13,206 nucleotides of DNA from Sporisorium sorghi (taxonomy: Eukaryota > Basidiomycota > Ustilaginomycetes > Ustilaginales > Ustilaginaceae), in contig JALCCG010000423.1 in assembly GCA_023212695.1 (NCBI GenBank), positions 1-13,206 of the forward strand. Reading direction: 5' to 3'. Shown here in pieces: positions 1 to 8,769 of the stretch. The notes beneath the pieces were generated by a model, which saw only the letters and a program-made list of their open reading frames with translations, was not told the origin of the DNA and ran no database searches. The stretch's first letter is position 1; every line of letters starts with the position of its first letter. The position numbers and the translations under genes are program-made.

Positions 1-29
1 GTGTTCTAGGAATGGTCTGAGATTTCCAC

Positions 30-1487
30 CTACAGGTGTGAGTAGAGAAAATACAATTGACAAGCTAAGACAAGGGCTGTCCTGGCACCAGGACAGGTTT
101 TGTACTTCTGCAAGCAACCCTGGCAACACACAGGTCTCGCGCAGGTGCGACGTGGCGCCTCGCGGCGTGTCGCGTACAACCCTTCGAGGAAACCTCCAAG
201 GCAGTGGCTTGTAACACGGCCGAGGGGTGGAGCGTTCTGCACGTTCACAGAAAATGGGACAACGCGGAGGTTGGCGAGCCCGTTGTCGAGGGGATTGTTG
301 TTTTTGTGATCAACCACCATACCTGGCATGAGGCTGTCTCGTTTCAGCCAGCGAGGGAATACCCATCGTCTTGCACGGAAGTAGATATAGGTCCGACACT
401 TTACATCCCTCTTTACACTGATGGTCAAGCCTCGAGCTCGCACCTCCTTCCACATTTGATCGTCCATGAGGATCCTGTTTTCTGGGCCGTAGGTCAAAAA
501 AGCAATGCCGTTTTCCCTGTCCTTGGCCCTGATCTTCGGCTTCTCCACCTTCTTCTTCACCTCCCTTTCTTCCTTCTCCTTGTCTTTGAGCATCTTCGTT
601 ACAAGCTTTCCAGCCAACTCTTTCGCTTCCTCCAGCGAGGTCAAGTTTCGTGCATGGCCGCCCATCATGATCCTGTGTTCGTCCATGTGATAACAGACAA
701 AAATGTCATCGACCCTGTAAATTTTGACACAGATTGGCAGCGTTGCAGCCTCGACGCAGCGTTTGTTCTCGTTAGGAACACTGTTGAGTAAGTGTTGAGC
801 CTTGTTGAGCTGATCTCCAGACGTGTTCCGAGCAACCAAGTTGTAGATGAGCGCAGCAGTCTCAGCACTCCTGTAGCTTCCGTGTGAGCGCGAGCAAAGT
901 TGCACTTCGTGCCTCGTCGGGTGATTGACCAACCCAACAAAGCCATTGGCGTCCTTCGCCTTCTCGACATTGAACGAGTTGAACTGCTCGGTAACAAAGT
1001 CAAGGTTGTCCGCTCTGTTGTCTAGCGGGTCTCGATTGGCATGGTCCACGATTGTTCTCGCCAGATCTGTAGGCTGGCAGCTTGAGAGCGCAATGACACG
1101 GCTAAGGGGCATCGTTCCAACAGACAGCTTTGCCTTCTGATGTTTGTGTTTGAAGACGTTCACTGTCGACAGAAGCTTCTCGTTGATAGTATCGATTTTG
1201 CATTCAAAGGTGCCCTCGTCCTTGCTGTTGTCTCGAAAGATTGTGAAGAAAGTTACTCCATCCTTGCGAGAGTGGATGGTGATAGCAGGCGCATGTCGTG
1301 ACACCAAAGAGGCTGGCAAACGGATCGAATTGCGGAATCGTTTCTTCGTCATATTGTACATTGGGACAGCTGAGCAGAAGTGTAGGTTCGAGAGAGAATC
1401 TGCGCGAGCTGCTGCCTCCAAAGCTTGCCGGGACAGAAGTGATGTTGAGGTAGGGATCGATTCGGCGTCAGCCAAGGCTAGATGCAT
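30..1487 (-). CDS. Secreted-type protein with two HNH/AP2-like modules
   Basis: The reading frame gives 485 residues from the first ATG at 1487. Two HNH-type motifs are visible. The first (residues about 148-162) reads DHANRDPLDNRADNL and is followed by an AP2-like stretch near 181-216. The second (about 393-407) reads DHKNNNPLDNGLANL and is followed by a weaker AP2-like stretch near 432-451. A Lys/Glu-rich linker (about 297-330) separates them. This order matches HNH endonucleases of homing or phage type that carry an AP2 DNA-binding part. The first His of the metal finger is not obvious in either copy, so catalysis is uncertain. The frame stays open upstream of the ATG as far as 1532 and there encodes a Leu/Ala/Val-rich stretch ending ALADA, a good signal peptide. 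No ATG precedes it (a TAA lies just upstream), so the start is doubtful: GTG at 1532 or a lost ATG. The last 35 residues resemble nothing and could reflect a frame change. Confidence 0.72.
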   Translation of the reverse strand: MHLALADAESIPTSTSLLSRQALEAAARADSLSNLHFCSAVPMYNMTKKRFRNSIRLPASLVSRHAPAITIHSRKDGVTFFTIFRDNSKDEGTFECKIDTINEKLLSTVNVFKHKHQKAKLSVGTMPLSRVIALSSCQPTDLARTIVDHANRDPLDNRADNLDFVTEQFNSFNVEKAKDANGFVGLVNHPTRHEVQLCSRSHGSYRSAETAALIYNLVARNTSGDQLNKAQHLLNSVPNENKRCVEAATLPICVKIYRVDDIFVCYHMDEHRIMMGGHARNLTSLEEAKELAGKLVTKMLKDKEKEEREVKKKVEKPKIRAKDRENGIAFLTYGPENRILMDDQMWKEVRARGLTISVKRDVKCRTYIYFRARRWVFPRWLKRDSLMPGMVVDHKNNNPLDNGLANLRVVPFSVNVQNAPPLGRVTSHCLGGFLEGLYATRREAPRRTCARPVCCQGCLQKYKTCPGARTALVLACQLYFLYSHL

Positions 1488-1490
1488 GAG

Positions 1491-1535
1491 CGCCAGGAGA
1501 GCCACGAGCCTCAGGAGAGCCACGAGCGCCACGAG
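1491..1535 (-). repeat. 18-bp tandem repeat, 2.5 copies, in the HNH gene signal region
   Basis: Units at 1491-1508 and 1509-1526 differ at two positions, followed by a half unit at 1527-1535. Each full unit adds six hydrophobic codons (LVALLA or LVALLR), so the hydrophobic core of the presumed signal peptide has grown by tandem duplication. Confidence 0.75.
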
Positions 1536-1547
1536 CTCTAGGGACTC

Positions 1548-1690
1548 TTAGGGCTCAAGGCTCCCGGGCCTGCTATGGTAGGAGACTGTCGAGCAGAAAA
1601 GGAAGGATCACAGGACTGGGAAAACGAAGCGAGCCACACTAGCTTCACAGACGCCTACTTTGCCGCTTCCGCGCGAGACAGACCATCGGT
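1548..1690 (+). repeat. Promoter-type repeat, copy 1 (between HNH gene and gene A)
   Basis: The start (1548-1574) matches 9554-9580 at about 22 of 27 positions, including GGCTCCCGGGCC. The end carries the core CGCGCGAGACAGACC (about 1670-1684), shared with copies 2 and 3. The middle is shorter than in copy 2. The core lies about 278 bp before the ATG of gene A, and the left edge abuts the HNH gene, so this stretch is probably a divergent promoter. Confidence 0.65.
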
Positions 1691-1746
1691 GGGGCGTTTG
1701 GTTGTGTGAACGAACCACCGGCATCCGGCATCCACCATCCGCGCTC

Positions 1747-1758
1747 CCCACCAGCAAC
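1747..1758 (+). promoter_or_regulatory. CCCACCAGCA-type upstream motif of gene A
   Basis: CCCACCAGCAAC lies about 210 bp before the ATG of gene A. The same word, in the same orientation relative to the gene, occurs upstream of genes C, G, H and J. Function is inferred from recurrence only. Confidence 0.4.
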
Positions 1759-1961
1759 CCCATCCCCACTTTACTTCACCGCTACAAGTGTGTGGCAGGA
1801 GGAGCAAGATTGCCTGAGCAAGCAGCACAAAGAGGAGCCTTCCTGGCGGTACATGAACCATCTCTTCCTCATCCTCGCTTCTCCTTCCCTCCATTTATCT
1901 ACGTCTGTCCTCTTACGCATTCCACAACCCGTCTATCCCTTTTGCTGCCTCGCTAGTGACC

Positions 1962-2179
1962 ATGCAAGCTCTCATCTCTGTCTGGATCGCTTCCGTGCTC
2001 GTCATTGCGACAATGGGCAGCGGCGTCGCTGGACAGGAGTACAAGCGCTTCTGTCCGAACCCGAACACGGTTTTGGGGGGGCGGCTACGGCTGCTTCCAG
2101 TCGACCGACGGCGTTCCGAATCTGGCTGCAGGTACGGAAGACCACTCGACCATCTACCCGTCTTCCGACAATCCCCACG
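1962..2179 (+). pseudogene. Gene A: small secreted 4-Cys family, first exon only, frameshifted
   Basis: ATG at 1962 opens a typical family signal peptide (MQALISVWIASVLVIATMG...VAG), followed by a YKRFC motif. After codon 37 the family pattern (GYGCFQSTDG) continues in the next frame. The switch falls in or near a run of seven G at 2075-2081, where one base fewer would keep the frame. The shifted frame ends at a phase-1 donor, G|GTAAGC at 2179/2180, exactly where relatives have their intron. No second exon resembling the family (Phe-Ala-Leu-Val strand, third and fourth Cys) is visible before gene B at 2434. It is a tandem sister of B (both begin ACCATGCAAGC). I call it a pseudogene. A homopolymer error in the sequence would explain the frame break but not the missing exon. 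Confidence 0.75.
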
Positions 2180-2311
2180 GTAAGCTTTCTCCTGGCACTT
2201 GTGCGCTTCATTGCTGCACAGAGAATGTTGTTGCTCAGCAGCATCCTACGTGGCTGCATGGCGAGGTGCAAGGCTGTGTAGGCCTGCAACTACACGACGT
2301 CGGGTGTGCAA

Positions 2312-2322
2312 TAATATATACC
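2312..2322 (+). promoter_or_regulatory. TATA box candidate of gene B
   Basis: TAATATATACC lies about 115 bp before the ATG of gene B. Gene H has a very similar TATATA at a similar distance. Confidence 0.5.
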
Positions 2323-2433
2323 CCCTCTCTCACTGCTCGCGACTTCCCGTTCTCTCTCTATCAGCAACGACATTCGTCGCCATAAAGACCTCCTAGTCAC
2401 ACCACGATCTCTGTCCCTCCTCACACATAGACC

Positions 2434-2934
2434 ATGCAAGCCCTTTCGTCCATCTGGATCGCGGTCGTGCTCGCTGTCGTCGCCATTGGCGGTGGCGTAG
2501 CTAGCGGTGCGAGCATTGACGGTACTTTTGCCGACTTCTGCAACGGTCCCATCGGGGGCACCACCGCATTGAAGTGGGCGTGCTTCCACACCACCAACAG
2601 ACCGCCCTCGCTGCCTCGAGGCGTGAAGAAACACTCGGCCCTCATTTTCTCCCCACACGACCCAACTTGTAAGTACTGTATCGGTACGGGTGCTTGCTAC
2701 ACCAGGAAACGTGTGCGCCGACTGCCGGGGCTGCCTTTCTGTGCGGCTGCCTCCCAAGACTTTGCTCTGGTTGTGGACGGCCCGTATGACTCGATGTTCA
2801 AGACGCACACTAGCTTGGTCCTCATCTATCCGGGAAACAAACTCAACGCTTGCGTCGAGTATGTCGACACTCCAGCCAATAATCCGGGTTCGAAGTTAGG
2901 TTGGTGCCCGGGTGATCCGGCGATCACGATCTAA
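2434..2934 (+). CDS. Gene B: small secreted 4-Cys protein, candidate effector, intact
   Basis: Two exons, 2434..2668 and 2759..2934, give 136 residues. The 90-bp intron (GTAAGT donor, AAG acceptor) is a multiple of three without a stop, so the frame is also open through it. Splicing is inferred because it removes residues absent from relatives and joins at the same phase-1 site as in D, G and J. Features: signal peptide at about 1-24, four Cys at 36 (FC), 50 (ACF), 110 and 128, FALVV strand just after the intron, ending AITI. With four Cys, two disulfides are likely. No enzymatic motif is seen, and the role as a secreted effector is inference. It lies downstream of its broken sister A in the same orientation. 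Confidence 0.82.
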   Translation: MQALSSIWIAVVLAVVAIGGGVASGASIDGTFADFCNGPIGGTTALKWACFHTTNRPPSLPRGVKKHSALIFSPHDPTCKYCIGTGACYTRKRVRRLPGLPFCAAASQDFALVVDGPYDSMFKTHTSLVLIYPGNKLNACVEYVDTPANNPGSKLGWCPGDPAITI

Positions 2935-3559
2935 AGCCCGCCGCTTGGTGAGCCTCTCGATGCGGGAAGGCGCGGTACCCTTTCGCTCACAAAGCCTGGC
3001 GAAGCACAAGCGGCTGTTAGCTTGTCTCGAAGTCCAAACATGTGTTGTCGTGCTGTCTCAATTTCAGATCCGCAAGCTCTTCAGTTTCCGCAGTCTCCAG
3101 CACGCTTCGCCTGCGTTTGCTCCTCAGTGCGAATTGACGAAAGAGAGGGAGGTTGTGGGTCTGGCCCCACCTCGCAGGATGACATTTACCAAGCGGGATC
3201 CCGCCTCACAGCGTGTTCCGCTGCAGCTAAATTACTGTACGCCGACATAGTTATCTCACCAACGAAGACCTCTCCGCCTGAGCCACAGAGGCAGCAGCGT
3301 GGGTTGAGGCTGTGCAGTGTGTGGGTTCCGCAGGCACCTCGACCCTCGTCGTCCCGCTATGAAAGCTGGAATCGGGCCCGATCCCGATCTCTCCACGCGA
3401 AATTTCGATAGCTGTCCGATTGTGCGCCCGCCGCGGCCATCTCCGCAAATTTCTTTTTTCCCGCATGTTCAAGTCACGTCGCCTCGTAATCCGCTAGACT
3501 TGCTCAGCGCTACTTTCTGTGTGTCACTGCGTTGCTGAGCACATAGACAAGGTTGCTAC
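2935..3559. other. Intergenic, no gene recognised
   Basis: Open frames here are short and none carries a signal peptide or the family Cys pattern. It holds the 3' flanks of gene B (plus) and gene C (minus), which converge. Confidence 0.5.
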
Positions 3560-3690
3560 CTAGCGTGTCGTTGCGTCAGTGTGTGTGATCAATGTTATCA
3601 AGCCTGAGCTTTGTTCACCCAAGACGTCCGCTGCTCCTCCTCGTAACCTCTTTTGAGCATGTTTGTTTGTGGGAGTGAAACACAACTCAC

Positions 3691-3914
3691 GACTCGGATT
3701 GGTTGGGTTTTCGTAGAGCATGGACTCCTTTAAGAGTCCGATCCGGCTGCGGCGCACCATCTTTCGAAACGAAACAGGCGAAGATAGCACCCTTTGGAGG
3801 AGCGCCGTTGCAGTATTGTCCGTATACTCCGTTGGACGCAGCACGGACGACCCTATTGCACGTCATCGCGACAAGCAGAGCGGCAGTAAGGCATACAGTG
3901 GTGAGACTCTTCAT
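3691..3914 (-). pseudogene. Gene C: small secreted 4-Cys family, frameshifted, second exon lost or truncated
   Basis: ATG at 3914 gives a signal peptide (MKSLTTVCLTAALLVAMTCN) followed by GQYC and FACF, the first two family Cys. After DRTLK the family pattern (ESMLYENPTNPS) moves to the next frame, so there is one extra base near 3725-3735. That shifted frame reaches a donor GTGAGT at 3690 in phase 1, as in the intact relatives. Downstream on minus I find no FALV strand and no third or fourth Cys. Splicing to the CAG near 3598 would add about 13 residues before a stop near 3560. Two independent defects make a pseudogene likely. Confidence 0.72.
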
Positions 3915-4502
3915 GGCTCGAAGGGCCTTCGTGGTGTTGAAGGATGATGGTTGGTTGAAGTAGAAAGCTGCAAGAAGTGGAAACAAGGGACGGCGAGCTT
4001 ATGAGGTGCAGGGGCTGGCTTGTCTGGTGGGACCAAGGCTGCCGGTTGCTGGTGGGCCTTCCCGCGCCTGTGACCCACATCAGCCTCCGAATCTGATTCG
4101 TCTCTCGCGACAGCTGCGAGACAGCGTCTGTTGAGCAAGCGGTGGGTGTGAACAAAACCTTTTCCCACTCTGTTCATCCCTCCCTCTCCTCCCGATAGCG
4201 CTTTCCGCTTGCTTTCGAGACAACAGGGTCTGCGATTGCTCACGGCACAGAATCTTACACGATGACAACGGCTTTGCACACCTCAATGCAACCATCTGTG
4301 CAGTCAATCCTAGGGAACTTGGCGGAACATCGCTCGCTTCAGGCAGAATGATTTATTGTGAATCGAGCTAGACCGGCTAGCTCCGAGCCGAAAGGATACA
4401 CACGAGCCAAATGAAGTTGACCCAGTCAAGTGGGAGCAGAGCTTTGCTCGCTTGCTAGGACCCTCTTGACCTTAAGCTACGACCAGCGTTACGGTGGCCA
4501 TT
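3915..4502. other. Upstream region of gene C and 3' flank of gene D
   Basis: No gene is recognised. It holds one strong copy (4044-4058) and one weak copy (4023-4034) of the GACCCACCAGC-type motif, read in the direction of gene C. Confidence 0.5.
4044..4058 (-). promoter_or_regulatory. GGCCCACCAGCAACC motif upstream of gene C
   Basis: On the minus strand this reads GGCCCACCAGCAACC, about 130 bp before the gene C ATG. A second weaker version (GGTCCCACCAGA) lies at 4023-4034. It shares the CCCACCAGCA word with the promoters of A, G and H. Confidence 0.45.
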
Positions 4503-5023
4503 CTAGATCGAAATCGCACCCTCACCACTGCAATGAGGCTTGATATCTTCCAGGCGTGGCACGCCAGATTGCTCCTTCGTGATAGCCACCGAAAAGCAGC
4601 CCTTGCCGGCATTATCCGCTTCGATTTGAACGGTAGATTGGCCCACGGCAAACTTGACAAAGCTGTCTTTGCCGTTCAGAACGATGGCAAACGCTGTGTT
4701 TGCAATCCAGCCCAGTTCGCCACGTTGCAGCCATCAGAGAACAAACGAATCAATCAGCTCCTCGTTGAACAGAAATACTTGGTGCCTGAGAGAGGCAACT
4801 CACCGCTAGGACTGGCACTGCTGTAGAAGCTGGCATCTCTCAGAGCATCGGATCCAAAGAGAGGCGGAGCGCCGGCTGTCTTGAAGCAAGCGAACCGACT
4901 GTCGCCAGTCAGGGCGGGCGTCCTCTGACAAAAAGACACATAGTCGTTGCCGGCGAGTGCACCGCTGGTGCACACCATCAAAGCGAGGGCAGTGGCAAGG
5001 AAAAAGGAGCTGAAGCTTTGCAT
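4503..5023 (-). CDS. Gene D: small secreted 4-Cys protein, candidate effector, intact
   Basis: Two exons, 5023..4804 and 4693..4503, give 136 residues, the same length as B. The 110-bp intron (GTGAGT donor, ACACAG acceptor) splits a codon in phase 1. Unspliced translation stops inside the intron, and exon 2 regains the family pattern exactly at FAIVL, which supports the splice. Signal peptide about 1-24 (ends GALAG). Cys at 32 (SFC), 46 (ACF), 106 (GCF) and 128 (HC); it ends AISI. Its neighbours C and E are broken relatives in the same orientation. No catalytic motif is visible. Candidate effector by secretion, size, Cys pattern and clustering. Confidence 0.85.
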
Positions 5024-5664
5024 GTTGTCAGAGAAGGATTAACTCAGAGAGTGTGAAGTGTCGTGCTGGGACAGTGGCGATGCCTGACGTCTGTAAAGAA
5101 CCAAGCAGGGAGAGCGATGCTATTTATGTCCTCCATGTCCAACAAGGAATTGCCGAGATGTGTTGAGTCGAGTGTGGCTGTGTGAGCCCTTTGACGTTGA
5201 CAAAGATCGGATCTGCAACGCCGCCGCTGCCGGTTGCTTGGTGATCGTTCTTCGAATCCGCAACTTTCATCCTGCTGCTGGCTGATCGATCTACTAGCCC
5301 CCTTTTCGCAACTGGTTCCTTGATGTTGCCGGCTGCTTCTTGACACAGTACGTCCTTAACCCACTCTGTATCACTGACATGTCCATCCCTGCAGGTTCGG
5401 CCTTCATTTGCCTGCCATGCAAGAACCTTTGTTCTGTTCCACTCAAGCGGTGCCTGTGGACACGGGACTACTGAAACCAATGCTTTGGCATTCCAGCTCT
5501 CAGCAGCGATTTCACAGCTCGCACGCGACGAGCAAACTTGGGGAGTGCATCAGATTTGTGTTGCATCAAGTGAAAGCTACGAACAAAAAGTGAACGGGGA
5601 GCTTTCGGCCAAAAGTAGCTCTGGATCGTGACATTTCTGCTTGGCGATGCATTGATGTCTTCTT
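5024..5664. other. Upstream region of gene D, 3' flank of gene E
   Basis: The open frames here lack ATG starts or family features, and I see no gene. The proximal 110 bp hold the gene D leader and a TATA-like site; the rest shows no recognisable structure. Confidence 0.45.
5121..5130 (-). promoter_or_regulatory. TATA-like site of gene D
   Basis: The minus strand reads GACATAAATA about 100 bp before the gene D ATG, at a distance similar to the TATA sites of B and H. Confidence 0.35.
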
Positions 5665-6043
5665 TCAGATCTCGAGAACTTGGTTCAGGTCGCAAACGAT
5701 CCTCTCTGGAGAATCAAAGGCAGCGTACGCGATACACCCGACTTGCAGTGACCTGACGGTGCCACTGAAAAGCCCGTCGGTGGAGAACCTGAAGATCTCT
5801 TCGGGCTTAGAGAACGCTAAGGCGAACTGAGTTGGATCTCGAGAAAACTTGTAAAGTTTGACACCGTCATACGAGCCGGGGACAGCGAACGGGACGCCCT
5901 TGTGGGAACGCAAGCACAGCGAGAGGAACCCGTCCGGCTTCTCGCCATAGGTAGCCGATGCAATAATCTTCGTAGGATGCTCCACACGCCAATCCAACGA
6001 AGGCTGCGATAAGGGTGACCGACAGAGGGGTAAGGAGCTTCAT
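5665..6043 (-). pseudogene. Gene E: small secreted 4-Cys family, intronless, one frameshift
   Basis: ATG at 6043 starts a signal peptide (MKLLTPLSVTLIAAFVGLACG) and reaches the first family Cys in SYEDYC. The rest continues one base over: GFLSLCLRS (second Cys), QFALAF strand, VGC (third Cys), VC (fourth Cys), ending LEI at 5665. The switch lies between the TGC codon and about 5943, within roughly 25 bp. One base fewer would give about 125 residues. Unlike B and D, exons 1 and 2 are joined with no intron. Apart from this one break all family landmarks are present, so a recent lesion, an assembly error or a slippage-decoded gene are all possible. Confidence 0.72.
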
Positions 6044-6401
6044 GCTGCGTTGAAGTGGTGCTTGAATGAGTAGCTGGAGTGTCAGTTTGGTGAGGAGTGA
6101 GTTGGAGCAACGCTCGGGACCCAAAAAAGATTGAGGAGCTTGGATAGACAAGCGTCACCCAGTGCAACGTCTTTTTCTCGTCTTTCGTCCAAGATAGACC
6201 TGTGTGCGGTGCGTACTCGGGTGGGCTTGAGATGAGGGGGAGCCTGTGGTGGCTACGAGTCGTCCCATTGTTCTCTTTCTCACTGTGGGCACCCTGAGGA
6301 AGACACAATGCCATTCCTTCGTATGACAGTTAACCGTAGAAGGGCGTCAGACAACACCAGATGCAGTGCCGTGACGGACTGCAGCGTCTGCTAAGCTGGC
6401 G
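6044..6401. other. Upstream region of gene E
   Basis: No gene is seen. It should hold the gene E promoter, but no clear copy of the CCCACCAGCA motif or TATA box was found. Confidence 0.4.
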
Positions 6402-6896
6402 CTAGTTGATCAGGATAGGTCCCTCTTCTCCGCACAAGACACCCGAAGGCTGGTCGAAGGGCACAAGCTTGTGATGGCGAGGACCGCCGTTGATAGGAGA
6501 GATCCGAATATCGAGGCAACCATTGACGTCTGGTCTATTGACCATCAGGTCAACCCTGAGATGGTCGGTCTTGAATGAAGCTCTTTCACCAGGGCGAGCA
6601 AAAGATTCCGATCGCAGGCACAAGGGTCAGTATGATGCTATTGCACTAGAAAAAAGCGGGAAAGGAAACTTACGGCTATGGTCATTTTTCTTGTAGTAGA
6701 GGATCACCTTGCTGGATTGAGAGATGAGCGCGGGGAATCCGTCTTTCGATTCAAAGCACGCAGAGTAGTAGCCCGAAAGATCAGTATCTGGCTTGGAATG
6801 ACAGTAGACCTCCTATCCCAAGGAGAGGATCTGCGAGCGTGCCACGCTACCAAAAAGCGCTACCATGCTGAAGACGAGCAAGTGTGTTCTGATCAT
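6402..6896 (-). pseudogene. Gene F: small secreted 4-Cys family with in-frame TAG and lost splice acceptor
   Basis: ATG at 6896 opens a signal peptide (MIRTHLLVFSMVALFGSVAR). Codon 28 (6813-6815) is TAG, and the same frame continues as family sequence: EVYC, SACFESKDG, VILYYKKN, up to a phase-1 donor C|GTAAGT (6673). The second part (SFARP, GCLDIRI, GVLCGEEG, ending PILIN at 6402) is also recognisable. The acceptor should fall at 6605/6604, about 22 nt after a CTGAC branch-type sequence, but reads AAT instead of AAG. The upstream AG sites give a stop or the wrong frame. A stop plus a dead acceptor make this a pseudogene in all likelihood. Confidence 0.75.
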
Positions 6897-7440
6897 GCTG
6901 CGATAGAGTGCACGCGGAGTGCGTATGTGTGAGAGAGTAAGCGGGTGAGAAAAGGTGAGAGGAATGCTTGGTGATTTGAAGGGAGGGACAGACACTCTTG
7001 AAATGTCGCTCAAACGGGAGAAGCTCGCTGGAGACTCTCCCTGGATGAATCGGTCGCCGGTGGGGTTCAGAGGCACAATGGAGGGTAACCCACTGCCCAG
7101 CCAGCTCCCACTTTCACACTCTTTTGGAGCCGAAAACATGTGGTGCACATTCTTTCTTTTTCGGGCTCGACTTAAAAGGCTGACACATGGTACATTTGGC
7201 TTGTAGATCACTGTCAAAAGAGAGAGGGGCTAGAACAAAGACGAAGCTGCTATTGAGCGTACCAGGAAAAGTGGCGCAGAGGCACACAAGCTACAAAGTG
7301 ATGCGGTGATGGACTGGGCAGTGACGGGCTGAGGGACTGCACAGGAGGTTAACCGACAGTGTACGCACAAACGCACATGACGAAACGAGCTCGAGCCCGT
7401 TGAACATCCTACGACGGTAGCGCGCTCTGTACGAGCTTGC
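6897..7440. other. Upstream region of gene F and 3' flank of gene G
   Basis: No gene or family relic is seen. A CCTTTTAAGTCG stretch on minus near 7168-7180 is TATA-like but 280 bp from the gene F ATG. Confidence 0.4.
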
Positions 7441-7943
7441 TCAATTGCCAATCTCGATAGTACTTTGGGGAATGCAATAGTCAACGTGAGGCGATTTGTC
7501 TTGCTTGTGTCCGATGGAGCCCTTCAAACACCCTTTTTTGAGGGTGCCCTGGACACGCAGGTCGATGAGATAGTCATCGTATGTGATGATAGCCCAAGAA
7601 GGATCCTTGTGGAAAACAATGGCTACTTCTGGAACACCGGTATGGACGAGCGATGCTGACGTCAGTATATTGAGGTCCTTCCTATGATAACCAAGATAGG
7701 CTAGGTCGGAGCGAAAACATACCGTTCTCGCTGTCAGGGTTCATGAGAACATCGACATCATTTGATGTCTGGGAGTCTATATCGTCGGTCAGATCATCAT
7801 CGTGAAACTTGAAGCAAAGGAAGACGGCTCCTTTGGGAGCCTTGGCGTGCTTGGCACAGTACAGCGCCCAAGAGGGGTCAACGCCAGCTGCGACCCCCCT
7901 TGCACAGCACGACAGCGAACACGAGAAAGATGGAGCTTCGCAT
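7441..7943 (-). pseudogene. Gene G: small secreted 4-Cys family, intact except for one base in a G6 run
   Basis: Exon 1 is 7943..7723 and exon 2 is 7628..7441. The 94-bp intron has a GTATGT donor and a TTCCAG acceptor in phase 1, with CTGAC upstream. The signal start MRSSIFLVFAVVLC runs into a stop after 21 codons. The frame carrying ARGVAAG, ALYC, VFLCF and MNPDSEN is one base over, and the switch coincides with six G on minus (7894-7899). Exon 2 is complete: VAIVFHKDPSWAI, KKGC, VDYC, ending TIEIGN, very like gene H. One base fewer would give 135 residues. A second acceptor 27 bp upstream (GTCAG) is also in frame and would add nine residues. All else is intact, so this may be an assembly error, a recent null allele or a phase-variable tract. 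Confidence 0.78.
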
Positions 7944-8060
7944 GATGGGAAAAGGTACAGAGTGAGTGGTGAGTGGTGTGTGTGCGTGAGCTGGTTGAGA
8001 GGCCGGACGAAGTGGATTGGCAAAGTCTGGTTGAGGAGCGACGAGAGGAATGGATGTAGG

Positions 8061-8074
8061 GTGCTGGTGGGTCC
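8061..8074 (-). promoter_or_regulatory. GGACCCACCAGCAC motif upstream of gene G, proximal
   Basis: The minus strand reads GGACCCACCAGCAC about 120 bp before the gene G ATG. It is nearly identical to the distal copy at 8145-8158 and to the one upstream of gene H. Confidence 0.5.
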
Positions 8075-8144
8075 TTTGTGCGTCAGTGCGAGCTTCGCAG
8101 CTCCCCGAGAGGACCAGCCGAGGCATGGCGGCCCTGTGGTAACC

Positions 8145-8158
8145 GTGCTGGTGGGCCC
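8145..8158 (-). promoter_or_regulatory. GGGCCCACCAGCAC motif upstream of gene G, distal
   Basis: The minus strand reads GGGCCCACCAGCAC about 205 bp before the gene G ATG, 84 bp from the proximal copy and in the same orientation. Confidence 0.5.
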
Positions 8159-8769
8159 ATTCAGCCCGCCAACAGCCCACGCTCAAGTGACAGTGCTTGA
8201 CTCGAGTTTGCATGTCCCACAAGGCTGTAGGGTGGAAGTACCCTCGTGAGAGCCTTCACTGCCAAGTCACAACCCACACTCCAGCGGGAGCATACTCTGC
8301 TGAGAGATTGATTCCGTCTCTTTTGCTGTTTCGATCGCTCACTTTCAGGGATCGAGATTGCATGCAGAGTGGCAACACATGTGAGCTAGCTTTGCAGAGA
8401 CGCTCGAGTATCCAGTGTTGCAACCAGCGAAACAACACAACGCAATAGACCGGTCTGCTCGAGTTGGAATTCAGCAATTAGGCACGGCGTTGGCAACCCC
8501 GGAAGCGACAGACAAAGCTCACGACCCATCGGGATAGAGTGAAGGATTGAAGTTGAGATTGCGTCTAGGCAAGGCTATAGATGAGGTGGATTGAGATGGC
8601 AAGGGATCAAGAGGGCAAGACAGGCAGAGGATCCGCAACGACTGAACACGTTGCTACCAAAGAACAGAAGTAGGGAGCGTTAACGAGCTGGGAGAAGGAG
8701 CAAAGCCAGCCCCACGCCATCGAGCGTCAAGTGGCACCGCGACGGTTGTTTTCGAATGGATCGCCTGAT

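Larger units (their letters stand above)
7944..8769. other. Upstream region of gene G, 3' flank of gene H
   Basis: No gene is recognised. Two strong copies of the CCCACCAGCAC motif lie in the first 220 bp. From 8250 to 8769 I see nothing. Confidence 0.45.

Noticed and set aside
204..791. Long plus-strand frame opposite the HNH gene
   Set aside because: It is the antisense shadow of a frame with clear HNH motifs.
2005..2385. Gene A second frame as an independent gene
   Set aside because: Its upstream part is not a signal peptide; only the stretch from GYGCF to the GTAAGC donor matches the family, so it is the continuation of gene A after a frame break.
5124..5480. Open frame of 118 codons on minus between D and E
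   Set aside because: It starts with TTG, has no signal peptide or recognisable motif, and overlaps the expected gene D promoter; there is no support for coding.
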